64,000 bases of DNA from Salvia splendens (lineage: Eukaryota; Streptophyta; Magnoliopsida; Lamiales; Lamiaceae), in assembly GCF_004379255.2 (NCBI RefSeq), contig NC_056046.1, positions 4,650,001 through 4,714,000 of the forward strand, read 5' to 3'. This document shows positions 51,344 through 62,784 of the stretch, piece after piece. Numbering within the stretch: position 1 is the stretch's first letter; every line of letters starts with the position of its first letter. Below the pieces are notes generated by a model. The model did no database searches and was not told the origin of the DNA. It saw only the letters and a program-made list of their open reading frames with translations. The position numbers and the translations under genes are program-made.

Positions 51344-52261
51344 TGTCTAACCTAAAAAAAAGAACAAGAACAGAAATAGAATAAGGAAAGGAAAGTACAC
51401 ATGACAAATGAATATATGTTCATTTAATCATTCACCAACAAGTATAATAAAAAGAAGCTCTGTTGATTTTTTTTCTTAATTTGTTATAACCTGCAGTTGT
51501 GGAACTAAGTGATTCAATAGTCGAGATCATTAACAGAGTAGACAGTGAATCAACCAAAACTATTTAACAATTTACATATAATCTTACAATTTTCTGAAAC
51601 TTCATTCAAAATAGCCAAAAAAATAGTCTTTGGATCTTACACAGGCAATCTAGAGTTGAATATACAACTTCAATTGTAATAGTATCAAGTTTATTTAGAA
51701 CAAATTCAGATCCCTTATTCAGGAACAGAAAGGAGAAGAATAACAGGGAGACCAGGAAGCACTTTTTTTGTGTGTGTTTATAAACACATTCCATTAGAAA
51801 TCAATAAAAAAAATCGAAATCTAACCATAAAAATGCAGTTTCCTCAAAATTAGTCAACCATACATGCTCACACTGCCATAGCACAAAAAAATGCATAAAA
51901 GTACACTCCACTTACACAATCATACATTTCCACATATCTAAAACGAGAAACACAAAAAACAATAGCCCTAGATTGGACGATTGGCCATAAACAAAATTCC
52001 CAAATTTTTAGGATCAGAAATAATTCATACAAAATCGCAAACCCTAAGACCTCGTCCGCGTGAGAAACGAATATTCGAGAGGCAAATCGTCTGTGAATCA
52101 ACAAAGGATAGTGAACTGTGACAAAAATTATGAAAAAGGGGTGCAGGATTTTACCTGAGAGATGCAGAAAATGAAGAACAGCTTCGAGTGTCTGCTACTT
52201 CGCAAATCGCACAAGGGTTTTAGCCTTGTTAGCTGTAATCTTGTGTGAGAGAGTGTACACC

Positions 52262-53418
52262 CATACAATGTGCCGTTTCAATCGGGCCGTTGGATTACCG
52301 AAAATATGTTTTCGACTCTACGATATGGAGTACTATTACTTGGCGGTGTAAACGTCTTTGATTTATGAATGTTCAATTTGTTTCGGAAAATAAAAAATGT
52401 TTTCTAAAAAAATTATGCTCCTATTAGCCTGCGGTCCGCAAAAATATTTTGTTCCATTTTGACTAGGCTTGGATTTAAAATATGTAGAGAAATACAAGTG
52501 TAAAAAAATGTGTAATGAAATTGTCCTCGCATATCAAAATAAATTTTTTTGTCTTCGCTCACACACCCCCGGATAAAAATTCGTAGAACTAGAGGGTCAT
52601 CCATCACATAATTAACTTTTGCTAAGCACATTAATCTTAGAGTTCTTATAAGATAGATGTCGGGAAAGAAAATGTATCTTGTTATTATGAGTAGCATTTA
52701 TCAAATCAGTTAAACTCTCCTCAATTATATAGTCTTGTGCCTACATATTCTCATAATCCCGATTCATTCATATAACTCTTTTGTTTTGAAAGTATGAGTC
52801 GCTCCTTGTTCGTACCCTCTGCACCAACGTTAGCCCCCGATGAGCCGCTCTTTGTCCATGTCACACTGACGATTGCTCCATATTTTCCCCCAAGACGATA
52901 CATGTCCATCAACTTCGATTGGTTTGTCCTCAGACCACATGCACACTTCGATTGGTTTGTCCTCAGACCACATGCACACTGTACAATAAGAGGTTCAGTT
53001 ATGATATTACGCAAATGCCTCTCAATTCACAGAATATATAGTAATTATAATAAATAATAGTACAGCTTAAAGTAAAGAAATTGAAGGTAAGATCACCCAA
53101 ATATTATAATTACATACTAAGAATCAAGATTTATCATGTTTATCTACTAAAATTAGAAATCATACTATTAAATTAGACATGTATTGAGGACAAGAAAATA
53201 TGGGACCATACTCAAACATGACATTTATGACAGTATCAACTCATGGATAAAATAAAATCAAGAAATGAGCACAAAACTAATTCTCAAAAATCAATGTGAA
53301 CAAAGTATTTGATACACACAGCAAAAAAAAAACAGGACAAAAGCCCTTAGATATACATATAGAATGGAATGGTTTAATTTCATCTAACTCAAAAAATCAC
53401 TATCTTTACATCATCATT
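52262..53418. other. Intergenic spacer with a 33-bp tandem duplication
   Basis: AT-rich spacer between two minus-strand genes. A 33-bp unit starting ACTTCGATTGGTTTGTCC is repeated exactly at 52912-52944 and 52945-52977. No gene is supported. Confidence 0.6.
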
Positions 53419-54297
53419 TCATTTCCTATGGCTTCCATGCAAAGATTTCTGTGACCCTTCAAAAAGATCCAAAAGGTAATCCTCCAAATCATCAGCACTG
53501 TATTTGATGTGTTTCTCACTGATATGATTGCTGTGTCTCCCCACATATGTCCGGTACGCTTGGATCACCTTCAGCGACGTCGAGATCCGAAGGTCGTCTC
53601 GTAGCTGAGCGTCCGGGATCGACCACCCCGTCTGGCTCTTGTACACCTCCTCGAACGACAGGTAGAAGCTCTGCAGCCTCTCCTTGAGACTCCTCGATGA
53701 CCCCGGGTTTTGGTACCCCTCGTCCCTCAATAGGGCGAGAATCGAGCTCCACGTGGCCCTCTCGTAGTTCATCGCGTGCTGCTGGAACTTCCAGTTGTGT
53801 TTCCGGATCCAACCGTCACCTAGCACGGTGCGGAGGTCGGACCCTTTCACCTTCTCAGCCATGTAATGGATGTTGTTCATCAAGAAGAGGCGTTGGAGAG
53901 ATTCCTCCTTATATAGCTTCGCTTTCCCATCGAGGTTGGCTTCGAGAATCGAGATCAGGGACTTGAAGTGCACGGCCATGGCTGAGGCGGACGAGGATCC
54001 GCTGCTGCCATCCTCCTCGTCCTCGCCCGATGGACTGGCATCGGGCGAGGTTGGGGCCGGATCATCCTCTTGGTCACGGCCCTTCAGCACGACGTCTAGG
54101 GTCCGTCTGTAGTCCATCAGCGCCTTGAAGTAGTTCATCACGTATCGAGTGAGCGGGTGAACCCCGCCTCCTGGGAATGCGTTGCTCGACACGTTGGACG
54201 CCACGGCATGCTCGAACTCGATGAAGGTCGTCTTCGCGCACTCCCCTAGCCTCTCCAGCACGTCCTGGCACTCGGTCCTAACGCAGGATCCGGCCTC
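53419..54297 (-). pseudogene. EXO70 exocyst subunit, C-terminal part (severed by Copia)
   Basis: This is the C-terminal about 290 residues of an EXO70 exocyst protein, in one frame from the insertion point to the stop at 53419. Motifs include HPLTRYVMNYFKALMDYR, LFLMNNIHYMAEKVKGSDL, MNYERATWSSIL and the conserved end KYSADDLEDYLLDLFEG. EXO70 binds PI(4,5)P2 through its C-terminal domain and tethers secretory vesicles at the plasma membrane. The N-terminal part lies 7.4 kb away at 61727-62784. The first in-frame ATG here is 54261, so any separate product would lack the N-terminal half. No intron is seen, as in most plant EXO70 clades. The subclade is not resolved. Confidence 0.9.
54293..54297. 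repeat. Target-site duplication GCCTC, left copy
   Basis: GCCTC directly precedes the left LTR and is repeated at 61727-61731 directly after the right LTR. This is the 5-bp duplication made by Copia integrase. Confidence 0.95.
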
Positions 54298-54649
54298 TGT
54301 AAAAAAATCATGGATTAAATATGCCCGGTCAATGGATTTTGACCAAATAATAAATGTGACGAGACATTTAATTTTGTGAAATTAAATGACATAGCGTCGA
54401 TCTACATTTTACGTAGGTAAATGTAGTATATTCACTTTCTCAAATCCGATTTCCGGTGAGTGAGAAATAGTGGATTAAAGTTGGGCATAATTAGCTTTTA
54501 ATTAAAGCTTGGAGATGGAGCTTAGGGAATAATTAACTAGTGTTAATTATCCCACATTGGAGGATTAACACATCTTTAATGTGTATAAATTAAGTGACTT
54601 TATGTTACTTAATAATTATAGTGGACCAAGATGGGTGAAAGAGCCCACA

Positions 54650-54840
54650 CGCGCGCACACGCGCGCGCCGCCGCCGCCCGCCCGCCCGAGCCCGAGCCCG
54701 TGCCCGTGCCCGTGCACGTGCTCGTGCTCGTGCTCGTGCTCGTGGTCGCGGGCGCGGGCCGCGGGCCTCGGGCCTCGGGCCCGGGCCCGAGCCCGATCCC
54801 GAGCCCGATCCCGATCTCGATCTCGATCTTGGACTTGGAC
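54650..54840 (+). repeat. GC-rich hexamer arrays in the 5' LTR
   Basis: Successive short arrays of GCGCGC/GCC, CCCGAG, CCCGTG, CTCGTG, CCTCGGG and CCCGAT/CTCGAT units, then GGACTT. It is very CpG-rich in an AT-rich neighbourhood. Compared with the 3' LTR it has two extra CTCGTG units and one extra CCCGAG/CCCGAT unit. Confidence 0.9.
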
Positions 54841-55100
54841 TTGGATCTTGGCAATTGGTCTTTGGGTGGTCTTTGGGCTTGGTGCTTGGCCCAAACTATT
54901 CTTTTTGGACCACCGCCGAGTCAGCAATCCAAGTGGCTTGACACGTCGTCAAGCGAGGCACAGTCACGGTTGCCACGTGAGAAATCCACACGCTCCACAC
55001 ACGGATGGCACACTCCTGCCACACGTCTGTAACCGACGTCGGTTACGAATTGCCATGATGACAGCCATCATGGCTGTTGACCCCCTGCAGTGGACTGAGC

Positions 55101-55110
55101 CTATAAATAG
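55101..55110 (+). promoter_or_regulatory. 5' LTR TATA box
   Basis: CTATAAATAG followed about 30 bp later by a pyrimidine/CA-rich initiator area. The position suits the Copia U3/R boundary. The same motif is at 61351-61360 in the 3' LTR. Confidence 0.75.
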
Positions 55111-55555
55111 GCCAGCCATTCCATGCATCACTACACAATTCAAAAAGCATTCTGCATCATAAGCTCTCTCCCTCTCCCTGCATAGTTTTTTCTGTCGAAG
55201 CTCTGCCCTCTCCTCCATCCAGTTCGCCGGAGCTCTGTTGATTGCGGTGCTGCATCAATAGAGACGTAGCCGTTTTACCTTTGGGGACGACACGCCAAAC
55301 CGAAGAGCACTACCGGGGCGTATCTCGTCTTGCGGGAAGAGGCCTCCTCGACTCGGCTAATCACACTGGTTTAGTAGTTTCGATTATACGTTGTATTTTT
55401 AAGTTCAGTTCTTCCTTTCCTTTCTTTTGGGTTGTATTACGCCCGGTAGTTATCTTTGTAATCCCAGAAACCAACAATCGCAAGACGAGATAACTTGCCT
55501 TTGAAGGAATTTGGACTTCTAAACTGAACTAAAACTTTCGAAATATTAAACACCT

Positions 55556-57013
55556 TTGCTGGAGATGTCTACCGACTCCAACACCGCCGCTGCCACCACC
55601 GCCGCCGCCATTCCCTCCACCATGGCGACCACTGGACCGGTCAACACTTCATCGATTCCCTCGATGATGCCAACTCCTGGCTTCCCAGCCGCTTCATCCA
55701 CCGTCCCTTGGGTTTGGGACAACCCCTTCGGGGCGTCCACTGGTTCCACCTTTGGTGGTTCGGTTGGTTCCACTTTTAGTGGTTCCTTCGGATCCTTTAA
55801 TGGATCGAGTGTTGGTGCCTTCGGGCTCAATACTAGTGTTGGATCTTTCGGGATCAACACGAATGCTGGGGCCTTCGGGTCTCATGCGGGTGCTAGTCCC
55901 TTCGGGGCTGGTACGACCATGGCGGGCTCTATGCCCAACATGAATGGTGGGGGCTCTATGCCCAACCAAGTTGTTGGCTCCTTCGGGGGCAACGGAATTG
56001 GTTCCTTCCAAGGACCAACTGCGGCACCTTTGGCACCAAGAATGATGCCACCTGCCGAGAAGCCACCAAAGTTTGGAGGATCTGACTTCAAGCGGTGGTA
56101 CCAGAAGATGTTGTTCTACTTGACAACATTGGGCGTCGCCAACTTCCTCACGGAGAACGAGCCGCCCGCGCCAAGCGACCAAGAGACTAGGCTCGAAGTC
56201 ATGGCGGACTATGAAGCTTGGAGAAAAGGGGATTATCTATGTAAAAACTTTATTTTAAGTGCATTAGATGATAGCCTCTATAATGTATACTCCAATGTAA
56301 CCACATCTAAACAAATGTGGGAAAGCCTAGAGAAGAAATATAGCATAGACAATGCTGCAGGGACTGAACAGGTTGTAGCATCCAAGTTTATGGACTACAA
56401 GATGGTCGACTCTCGACCCGTCATGGAGCAAGTCCAAGAGCTCCAAATGATCATCCACTCATTAGTGGCTGAAGGGATGACCTTGCCCGATAAATTCCTA
56501 AGGTGCACGATCATTGACAAGCTCCCTCCAAGTTGGAAGGACTTCAAGAGTTATCTCAAGCACAAGCGAAAGCAGATGACCCTTGAAGACTTGATCGTGA
56601 AGTTGCGCATTGAGGCCGACGTGCGCAAAAGTGATCAGAAGGCTAAAGGCTTCACCCCAAATGAAGCCAAAGCCAACCTGTTGGAGCGGGGCGGTCCCTC
56701 CAACAAACGCCCTCGCCCAAACCGTCCAAATGACAAAGGGAAGGGAAAGCAGCCTTCAAGGAAGTTTGAAGGCGACTGCTACAAATGTGGCAAACCGGGC
56801 CACTTTGCCAAAGACTGCCGCAGCAAGAAGAAGAAGCCGGCAGCCCACGTCGTTGAGAAGGAGTTCAAGGACTGGGATGAGAACGACCTCATTGCAGTGG
56901 TCACTGAAGAGGTTAACCTTGTTGATAACAAGGGAGGCTGGTACATCGACACCCGGCGCTACTGCTCATGTTTGCTCCGACAGGAGCAAGTTTGCCTCCT
57001 ACACTGCTGTTGA
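55556..57013 (+). CDS. Copia gag with FG-rich N-terminus, reading into protease
   Basis: A 485-codon frame. Residues about 1-55 are Ala/Thr/Ser/Pro-rich. About 56-150 are Gly/Ser-rich with about eight FG dipeptides ([20 protein letters not shown] and so on). Residues about 165-350 are the Copia gag core ([30 protein letters not shown]). [14 protein letters not shown] is a CCHC zinc knuckle that packages RNA. The frame reaches the start of the protease (GWYIDT) and then leaves the homologous frame, ending at 57013. The start may be codon 1 or the Met four codons later. Confidence 0.9.
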   Translation: MLEMSTDSNTAAATTAAAIPSTMATTGPVNTSSIPSMMPTPGFPAASSTVPWVWDNPFGASTGSTFGGSVGSTFSGSFGSFNGSSVGAFGLNTSVGSFGINTNAGAFGSHAGASPFGAGTTMAGSMPNMNGGGSMPNQVVGSFGGNGIGSFQGPTAAPLAPRMMPPAEKPPKFGGSDFKRWYQKMLFYLTTLGVANFLTENEPPAPSDQETRLEVMADYEAWRKGDYLCKNFILSALDDSLYNVYSNVTTSKQMWESLEKKYSIDNAAGTEQVVASKFMDYKMVDSRPVMEQVQELQMIIHSLVAEGMTLPDKFLRCTIIDKLPPSWKDFKSYLKHKRKQMTLEDLIVKLRIEADVRKSDQKAKGFTPNEAKANLLERGGPSNKRPRPNRPNDKGKGKQPSRKFEGDCYKCGKPGHFAKDCRSKKKKPAAHVVEKEFKDWDENDLIAVVTEEVNLVDNKGGWYIDTRRYCSCLLRQEQVCLLHCC

Positions 57014-59999
57014 AGGGAGGAAGATCAACATGGGGAATCAAGCATCGTCAGAAGTCCTCGGCGTTGGCAACGTGATTCTCATGATGACGTCTGGCCTAAC
57101 TATCACTTTGAAGGATGTGCTGCATGTCCCGGACATCCGCAAGAACCTAGTGTCAGGATCAATACTAGTTAATAAATGGTTTAAACTTGTATTTGAGTCC
57201 GATAGGTTTGTCTTGTATAAGTTTGGAAAATCCATCGGAAAAGGTTATGTAACCGATGGGCTTTTCAAGCTTAGTGTAGCAACTCGAAGTGTTGCGAAGC
57301 CATTGGCCAATAAGAATAAAGCATCTACTTCCTCTTATTTGATTGAGTCTTCAAATTTGTGGCATTGTAGATTGGGACATGTAAATTCAAAAGCCATTAA
57401 AAGATTAGTAAATTTAGATTTACTAAAGGCTAATGAATTGGATATCCAAGATAAATGTGAAATTTGTCTTGAAGCAAAAATGACTAAGTTGCCGTTTCAC
57501 TCGGTTGAACGAAGCACAAAACCCCTTGAATTAATTCACACGGATGTATGTGATTTAAAGATGTTGCAAACTAGAGGTGGTAAAAAGTACTTTATCACTT
57601 TCATAGATGATTGCACAAGATATTGCTACATTTATCTTTTAAGAAGCAAAGATGAAGCAATAGAGGCGTTCAAAAATTATAAGAACGAAGTTGAGAATCA
57701 ACTTGGTTGTAAAATCAAAATGATTCGAAGCGATAGAGGAGGCGAATATGTAGCCCCGTTTGAGGAGTTATGCAACGCAAGTGGTATAATTCATCAAACA
57801 ACTGCTCCATATTCACCACAATCTAATGGTGTTGCAGAACGCAAGAATCGAACTCTAAAAGAGATGATGAATGCACTGCTACTCAGTTCAGGATTACCAC
57901 ATAACATGTGGGGGGAAGCTGTTTTGACAGCAAACTATATCTTGAATAAAATCCCTCTCAAAGGAAAAGATGTTACTCCTTATGAGTTGTGGAAGGGAAG
58001 GAAGCCATCCTACAAATACCTCAAAGTGTGGGGGTGTTTGGCAAAGGTGATGGTTCCTCCGCCCAAAGAAGTTACAATCGGACCTAAGACGGTTGATTGC
58101 ATCTTCATTGGATATGCACTTAACAGTAGTGCATATCGATTTGTTGTTCACAAGTCTGAAATATCGACTATCACAGTAGGAACAACAATTGAGTCGAGGA
58201 ATGCTGTATTTCTCGAAAATACCTTTCCTTGCAAAGATAAGGAAAAAGTATCAACCAATTCTGAGACAAGAATTGAAGAAGCCACTAGTTCTAAACAAGT
58301 GGAAGAAGAAGCCACTAGTTCTAAATCAACAGATGCGGAACCTGAATCGCGCAAGCGTGCAAGGCCCGATCCAAAAGATACAGTACTAAGACGTGGTAAT
58401 AGAGTCAGAACACCAAAAACTTTTGGTCCTGACTACATTGCTTTCATGTTGGATGAAGAACCAACATCGATAAAAGTAGCCTTTGCTGGCCCAGACGGGC
58501 TGCATTGGAGAGAAGCTGTTCAAAGCGAAATTGATTCAATTTTGCTAAACCACACATGGGTGTTGGTTGATTTGCCCGAAGGTGCTAAACCTTTAGGATG
58601 CAAATGGGTTCTTAAAAGAAAGTTTAAGGCCGATGGAACAGTTGATAAGTATAAAGCCCGATTAGTAGTAAAGGGTTTTAAACAAAAAGAAGGACATGAC
58701 TTCTTCGATACCTATTCACCTGTAACAAGGATTACATCTATCCGGGTGCTTCTCGCTATTGCTGCATTGCACAATCTCGAGATTCATCAAATGGATGTAA
58801 AGACCGCGTTTCTGAATGGTGAACTAGAAGACGAAATCTACATGGAACAACCCGAAGGGTTTGTAGTACCTGGACAAGAGAAAAAGGTATGCAAGCTCGT
58901 GAAATCCCTATATGGATTGAAACAAGCGCCATTGCAATGGCACTTGAAGTTTGATAATGTGATGTTATCAAATGGGTTTAAAATCAACGAGTGCGACAAA
59001 TGTGTCTACATCAAGAGCACTAATAACGGTCATGTTATAGTGTGTCTCTACGTTGATGATATGTTAATCTTGGGTAGCAACACTCAAGTAATTAACGATA
59101 CAAAGGCCATGTTAAAGAGAAACTTTGACATGAAAGACATGGGTCTAGCCGATGTAATTCTTGGAATGAAGATTTTAAGAACGAATGATGGAATCATCTT
59201 AACACAATCACATTATGTTGAGAAGATATTGAATAAATTCAAAGCCTATGATGGCGCGCCGGTTAAGACTCCAATTGAACTCGACGTTCACTTGAGCAAA
59301 AACAAAGGCGAGCCCGTTGCACAAGAAGAGTATGCACGGGTCATCGGGTGCATTATGTACTTGACTAATTGCACTCGACCTGACATTGCTTGTGCCGTGA
59401 ACAAGTTAAGTCGTTACACGAGCAATCCAAGCAAAGAGCATTGGAGAGCTCTTGTGAGGGTTTTGAGATATTTAAAACACACTCAAAATCTTGGGCTACA
59501 CTTCTCGAGATACCCCCCGGTGCTTGAAGGGTACTGTGATGCCAATTGGATATCCGATAATAGAGACTCACTTTCAACAAGTGGATATGTCTTTACTATT
59601 GGGGGTGGTGCTGTATCGTGGAAATCCACAAAACAGACCTGTATAGCCCGATCAACAATGGAATCGGAGTTCATTGCCTTGGATAAGGCTGGTGAGGAAG
59701 CCGAGTGGCTTAAGAACTTCCTTGAAGACATTCCATGTTGGTCTAAGCCAGTGCCACCAGTGCTGATTCACTGCGATAGCCAAGCGGCTATTGGAAGGGC
59801 AAACAATGGTTTCTATAACGGTAAGTCTCGACATATACGTCGACGACATAACACCGTGAGACATTTGATCACAACAGGGGTGATTACAATTGACTATGTG
59901 AAGTCAATAGATAATCTAGCGGATCCGCTAACCAAAGGGTTAAACCGTGATCAAATGAATAAGTTGCTAGAGGGAATGGGTTTGAAATCCACAAACTAA
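56955..59999 (+). pseudogene. Copia pol: protease remainder, integrase, RT, RNase H, one base out of frame with gag
   Basis: The homologous pol frame runs from the protease active-site region to TAA at 59997-59999; the open frame itself reaches back to 56610 but that part is not homologous. Domains: protease (GATAHVCSD onward), GAG-pre-integrase ([10 protein letters not shown] with CEICLEAK), and integrase core at about 57520-57960 with catalytic acids in HTDVCDL, IDDCTRY and GVAERKNR. Reverse transcriptase is at about 58555-59290 with the YVDD box at 59049-59060. RNase H is at about 59520-59900 with CDANW, ESEF and CDSQAA. A single-base offset in the C run 56952-56954 separates it from gag. 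No stop lies inside pol. Confidence 0.9.
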
Positions 60000-60565
60000 A
60001 GAATTGTCATAGTGGTAACCCAACCATGATGACTGGAGATCCCAAGAACTTGGTTCAAAGGGACAACTAAGCTATGAGAGTTCATGGAAAAACACTCAAA
60101 CTATATCTATTCCCTAGAGAGCAATAGAGTGTTGGAGAACTTGCCTCGTGGTAAAGGCTAAGTCTATGACTTTTAATGGTTCTTAAGGATCTCAAAGAGA
60201 TGGAATTCTCAAAGAGACCAAGTATGGCAAGGTACTTGACTAAGAATCACCTACGTAAGTGCGAAGTGTGGTCGCTTCATAAAAAACGCACTTATGAATC
60301 CAAAGTGGTGTCCAAGACCGCAATGGACACAAAACGTGAGAACGGATGAGGTTGAGGTGTTTAAGTGTTAACACCATTGTCTCGGTGCACGCCGTGGGGG
60401 ATTAGTTCAAAGCATCGCGCTACTAAGCCGCCTGTGTATCCGATGGTGTCGACTATGGAGGGTTCAAAGTCAACAACTACCTATCCTTATGCTTATATAC
60501 CTCGCGAGGGTTGAGCTTGTGTCTGCATGCATATGCATTCGGCTATTTCCACTCATGTGGGGGAT

Positions 60566-61726
60566 TGTAAAAAAATCATGGATTAAATATGCCCGGTCAA
60601 TGGATTTTGACCAAATAATAAATGTGACGAGACATTTAATTTTGTGAAATTAAATGACATAGCGTCGATCTACATTTTACGTAGGTAAATGTAGTATATT
60701 CACTTTCTCAAATCCGATTTCCGGTGAGTGAGAAATAGTGGATTAAAGTTGGGCATAATTAGCTTTTAATTAAAGCTTGGAGATGGAGCTTAGGGAATAA
60801 TTAACTAGTGTTAATTATCCCACATTGGAGGATTAACACATCTTTAATGTGTATAAATTAAGTGACTTTATGTTACTTAATAATTATAGTGGACCAAGAT
60901 GGGTGAAAGAGCCCACACGCGCGCACACGCGCGCGCCGCCGCCGCCCGCCCGCCCGAGCCCGAGCCCGTGCCCGTGCCCGTGCACGTGCTCGTGCTCGTG
61001 GTCGCGGGCGCGGGCCGCGGGCCTCGGGCCTCGGGCCCGGGCCCGAGCCCGATCCCGATCCCGATCTCGATCTCGATCTTGGACTTGGACTTGGATCTTG
61101 GCAATTGGTCTTTGGGTGGTCTTTGGGCTTGGTGCTTGGCCCAAACTATTCTTTTTGGACCACCGCCGAGTCAGCAATCCAAGTGGCTTGACACGTCGTC
61201 AAGCGAGGCACAGTCACGGTTGCCACGTGAGAAATCCACACGCTCCACACACGGATGGCACACTCCTGCCACACGTCTGTAACCGACGTCGGTTACGAAT
61301 TGCCATGATGACAGCCATCATGGCTGTTGACCCCCTGCAGTGGACTGAGCCTATAAATAGGCCAGCCATTCCATGCATCACTACACAATTCAAAAAGCAT
61401 TCTGCATCATAAGCTCTCTCCCTCTCCCTGCATAGTTTTTTCTGTCGAAGCTCTGCCCTCTCCTCCATCCAGTTCGCCGGAGCTCTGTTGATTGCGGTGC
61501 TGCATCAATAGAGACGTAGCCGTTTTACCTTTGGGGACGACACGCCAAACCGAAGAGCACTACCGGGGCGTATCTCGTCTTGCGGGAAGAGGCCTCCTCG
61601 ACTCGGCTAATCACACTGGTTTAGTAGTTTCGATTATACGTTGTATTTTTAAGTTCAGTTCTTCCTTTCCTTTCTTTTGGGTTGTATTACGCCCGGTAGT
61701 TATCTTTGTAATCCCAGAAACCAACA
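60566..61726 (+). repeat. Copia 3' LTR
   Basis: 1,161 bp, by eye identical to the 5' LTR except for 18 bp of missing hexamer units near 60990-61070. It ends CCAACA. Its TATA box at 61351-61360 points into the N-terminal half of EXO70, in antisense. Confidence 0.97.
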
Positions 61727-62784
61727 GCCTCGTCCGGGTACAGAGCCGTGATGTCCGGCATCAGATCGTCGAGCACCTCGTACATGTCGAGAATCCGGAT
61801 CAACTTCTCCGGCTGGTGCGGCCCGATGGTGATGGCCTCGCTGAAGTTGAGAAGCTGCAGCATCGCGGATTTTGATGACTCCGCGAAGCAGGCTGATCCG
61901 AGCTCCCCGAGTATCTGATCCGCCAGCAGCTTCTCGCTACCAAGGGAGACGCGGACGAACACCTTCATCACCCGGATCCATCTCCTGATCTTCGAGTTCA
62001 ACGCATTCCACTCCATCTTCAACACATCCTCAATGCTCAGCTTCTCAACTTCAAGACTGAAGAGACAGTCATCCAAAGCATCCTTTTGGACATTCACAAA
62101 CACCTGAGAGCACTCCCTCTCGTAACCCGAGTCGAACATCAAACCAGCAATGCTCTTCAAGTCATGAACCACATCCTGGTTCACGAGCTCCACTGCGTAC
62201 TCCTCTGAGTTCCGGCCCATGCTCTCCCTAACATCCTCTAAAGAATCATCCCCGGAGGAAATCACAGAGCCAGCCTCAATCAGATCATCCTCAGTCGAAC
62301 GAAAAGACATATGCTCCGGCTCAAAAGGCTGCCTGTTCTGAACCAGCAAGTGCCTGAACTCCTCTTCAAGCCTAGCCATCGCAGTCTGAAGAACGTTGTG
62401 AGCCCTACGCAGCGAAACACCGTCCTCACTACCACTCCTACTCTCCAAAACCTCGACCAGCCTTCGAGCCTCATCAACAGCTTTCATATAATCATAAGCC
62501 TCTTCACTGCTACAATCCCATATCATGGTAGACTGATTATTCTCCCAACTCATGACCTTTTCTTGAATCCTATCGAGCTGCTGCTCGATCTCATCGATCC
62601 CCTCTTCCTCCCCTTCCTCCTCCGACACCGCATCCCGGCTTTCGCTAGCCAAAGCTAAGCTGCTCAACTGAGAGCCAAGATTTGCCAAAATATTTCTAGC
62701 ATCATCAGAAAGCTTCATATCTGATTCCAAAGCTCTCATGATCTTCTGAGCAGAAGCAATCACGTACTCTTCTGCTTCCATCAT
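61727..62784 (-). pseudogene. EXO70 exocyst subunit, N-terminal part (severed by Copia)
   Basis: The N-terminal about 353 residues, starting at MMEAEEYVIASAQKIMRALE (62784, or the next Met at 62781). Further segments are LQTAMARLEEEFRHLLVQNR, LEVEKLSIEDVLKMEW and LDMYEVLDDLMPDI. The open frame extends 53 codons upstream of this start with an aromatic-rich, unconserved sequence, so I place the start at the MM pair. The frame stops being host sequence at the GCCTC duplication and runs 13 codons into the LTR, ending at 61687. Together with 53419-54297 the original protein would be about 643 residues, a normal EXO70 length. The codon split by the insertion is continuous across it, so nothing else has decayed. 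Confidence 0.92.

Larger units (their letters stand above)
54298..55476 (+). repeat. Copia 5' LTR
   Basis: 1,179 bp, starting TGTAAAAAAATCATGG and ending AACCAACA. A TATA box CTATAAATAG lies at 55101-55110, followed by a leader-like region. A GC-rich hexamer-repeat zone runs about 54650-54840. Confidence 0.97.
54298..61726 (+). mobile_element. Full-length Copia LTR retrotransposon inserted in EXO70
   Basis: A 7,429-bp element with 5' LTR 54298-55476 and 3' LTR 60566-61726, TG...CA ends and GCCTC target duplications. Internal order is gag with a CCHC knuckle, protease, integrase, reverse transcriptase, RNase H; integrase before RT defines Copia. About 565 bp of non-coding DNA lie between pol and the 3' LTR. 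A purine-rich GTGGGGGAT tract at 60557-60565 just before the 3' LTR is the likely polypurine primer. It lies antisense to the host gene. LTR near-identity implies very recent insertion. A one-base frame offset at the protease makes autonomous activity doubtful unless it is recoded. Confidence 0.97.

Noticed and set aside
53516..53812. 98-codon minus-strand frame within EXO70
   Set aside because: Out-of-frame shadow of the EXO70 C-terminal coding sequence.
54581..55162. Long GC-rich open frames in the 5' LTR (and their twins at 60849-61412)
   Set aside because: They are low-complexity translations of CpG-rich hexamer arrays open in several frames on both strands, and differ between LTRs only by repeat units. 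There is no protein-like pattern.
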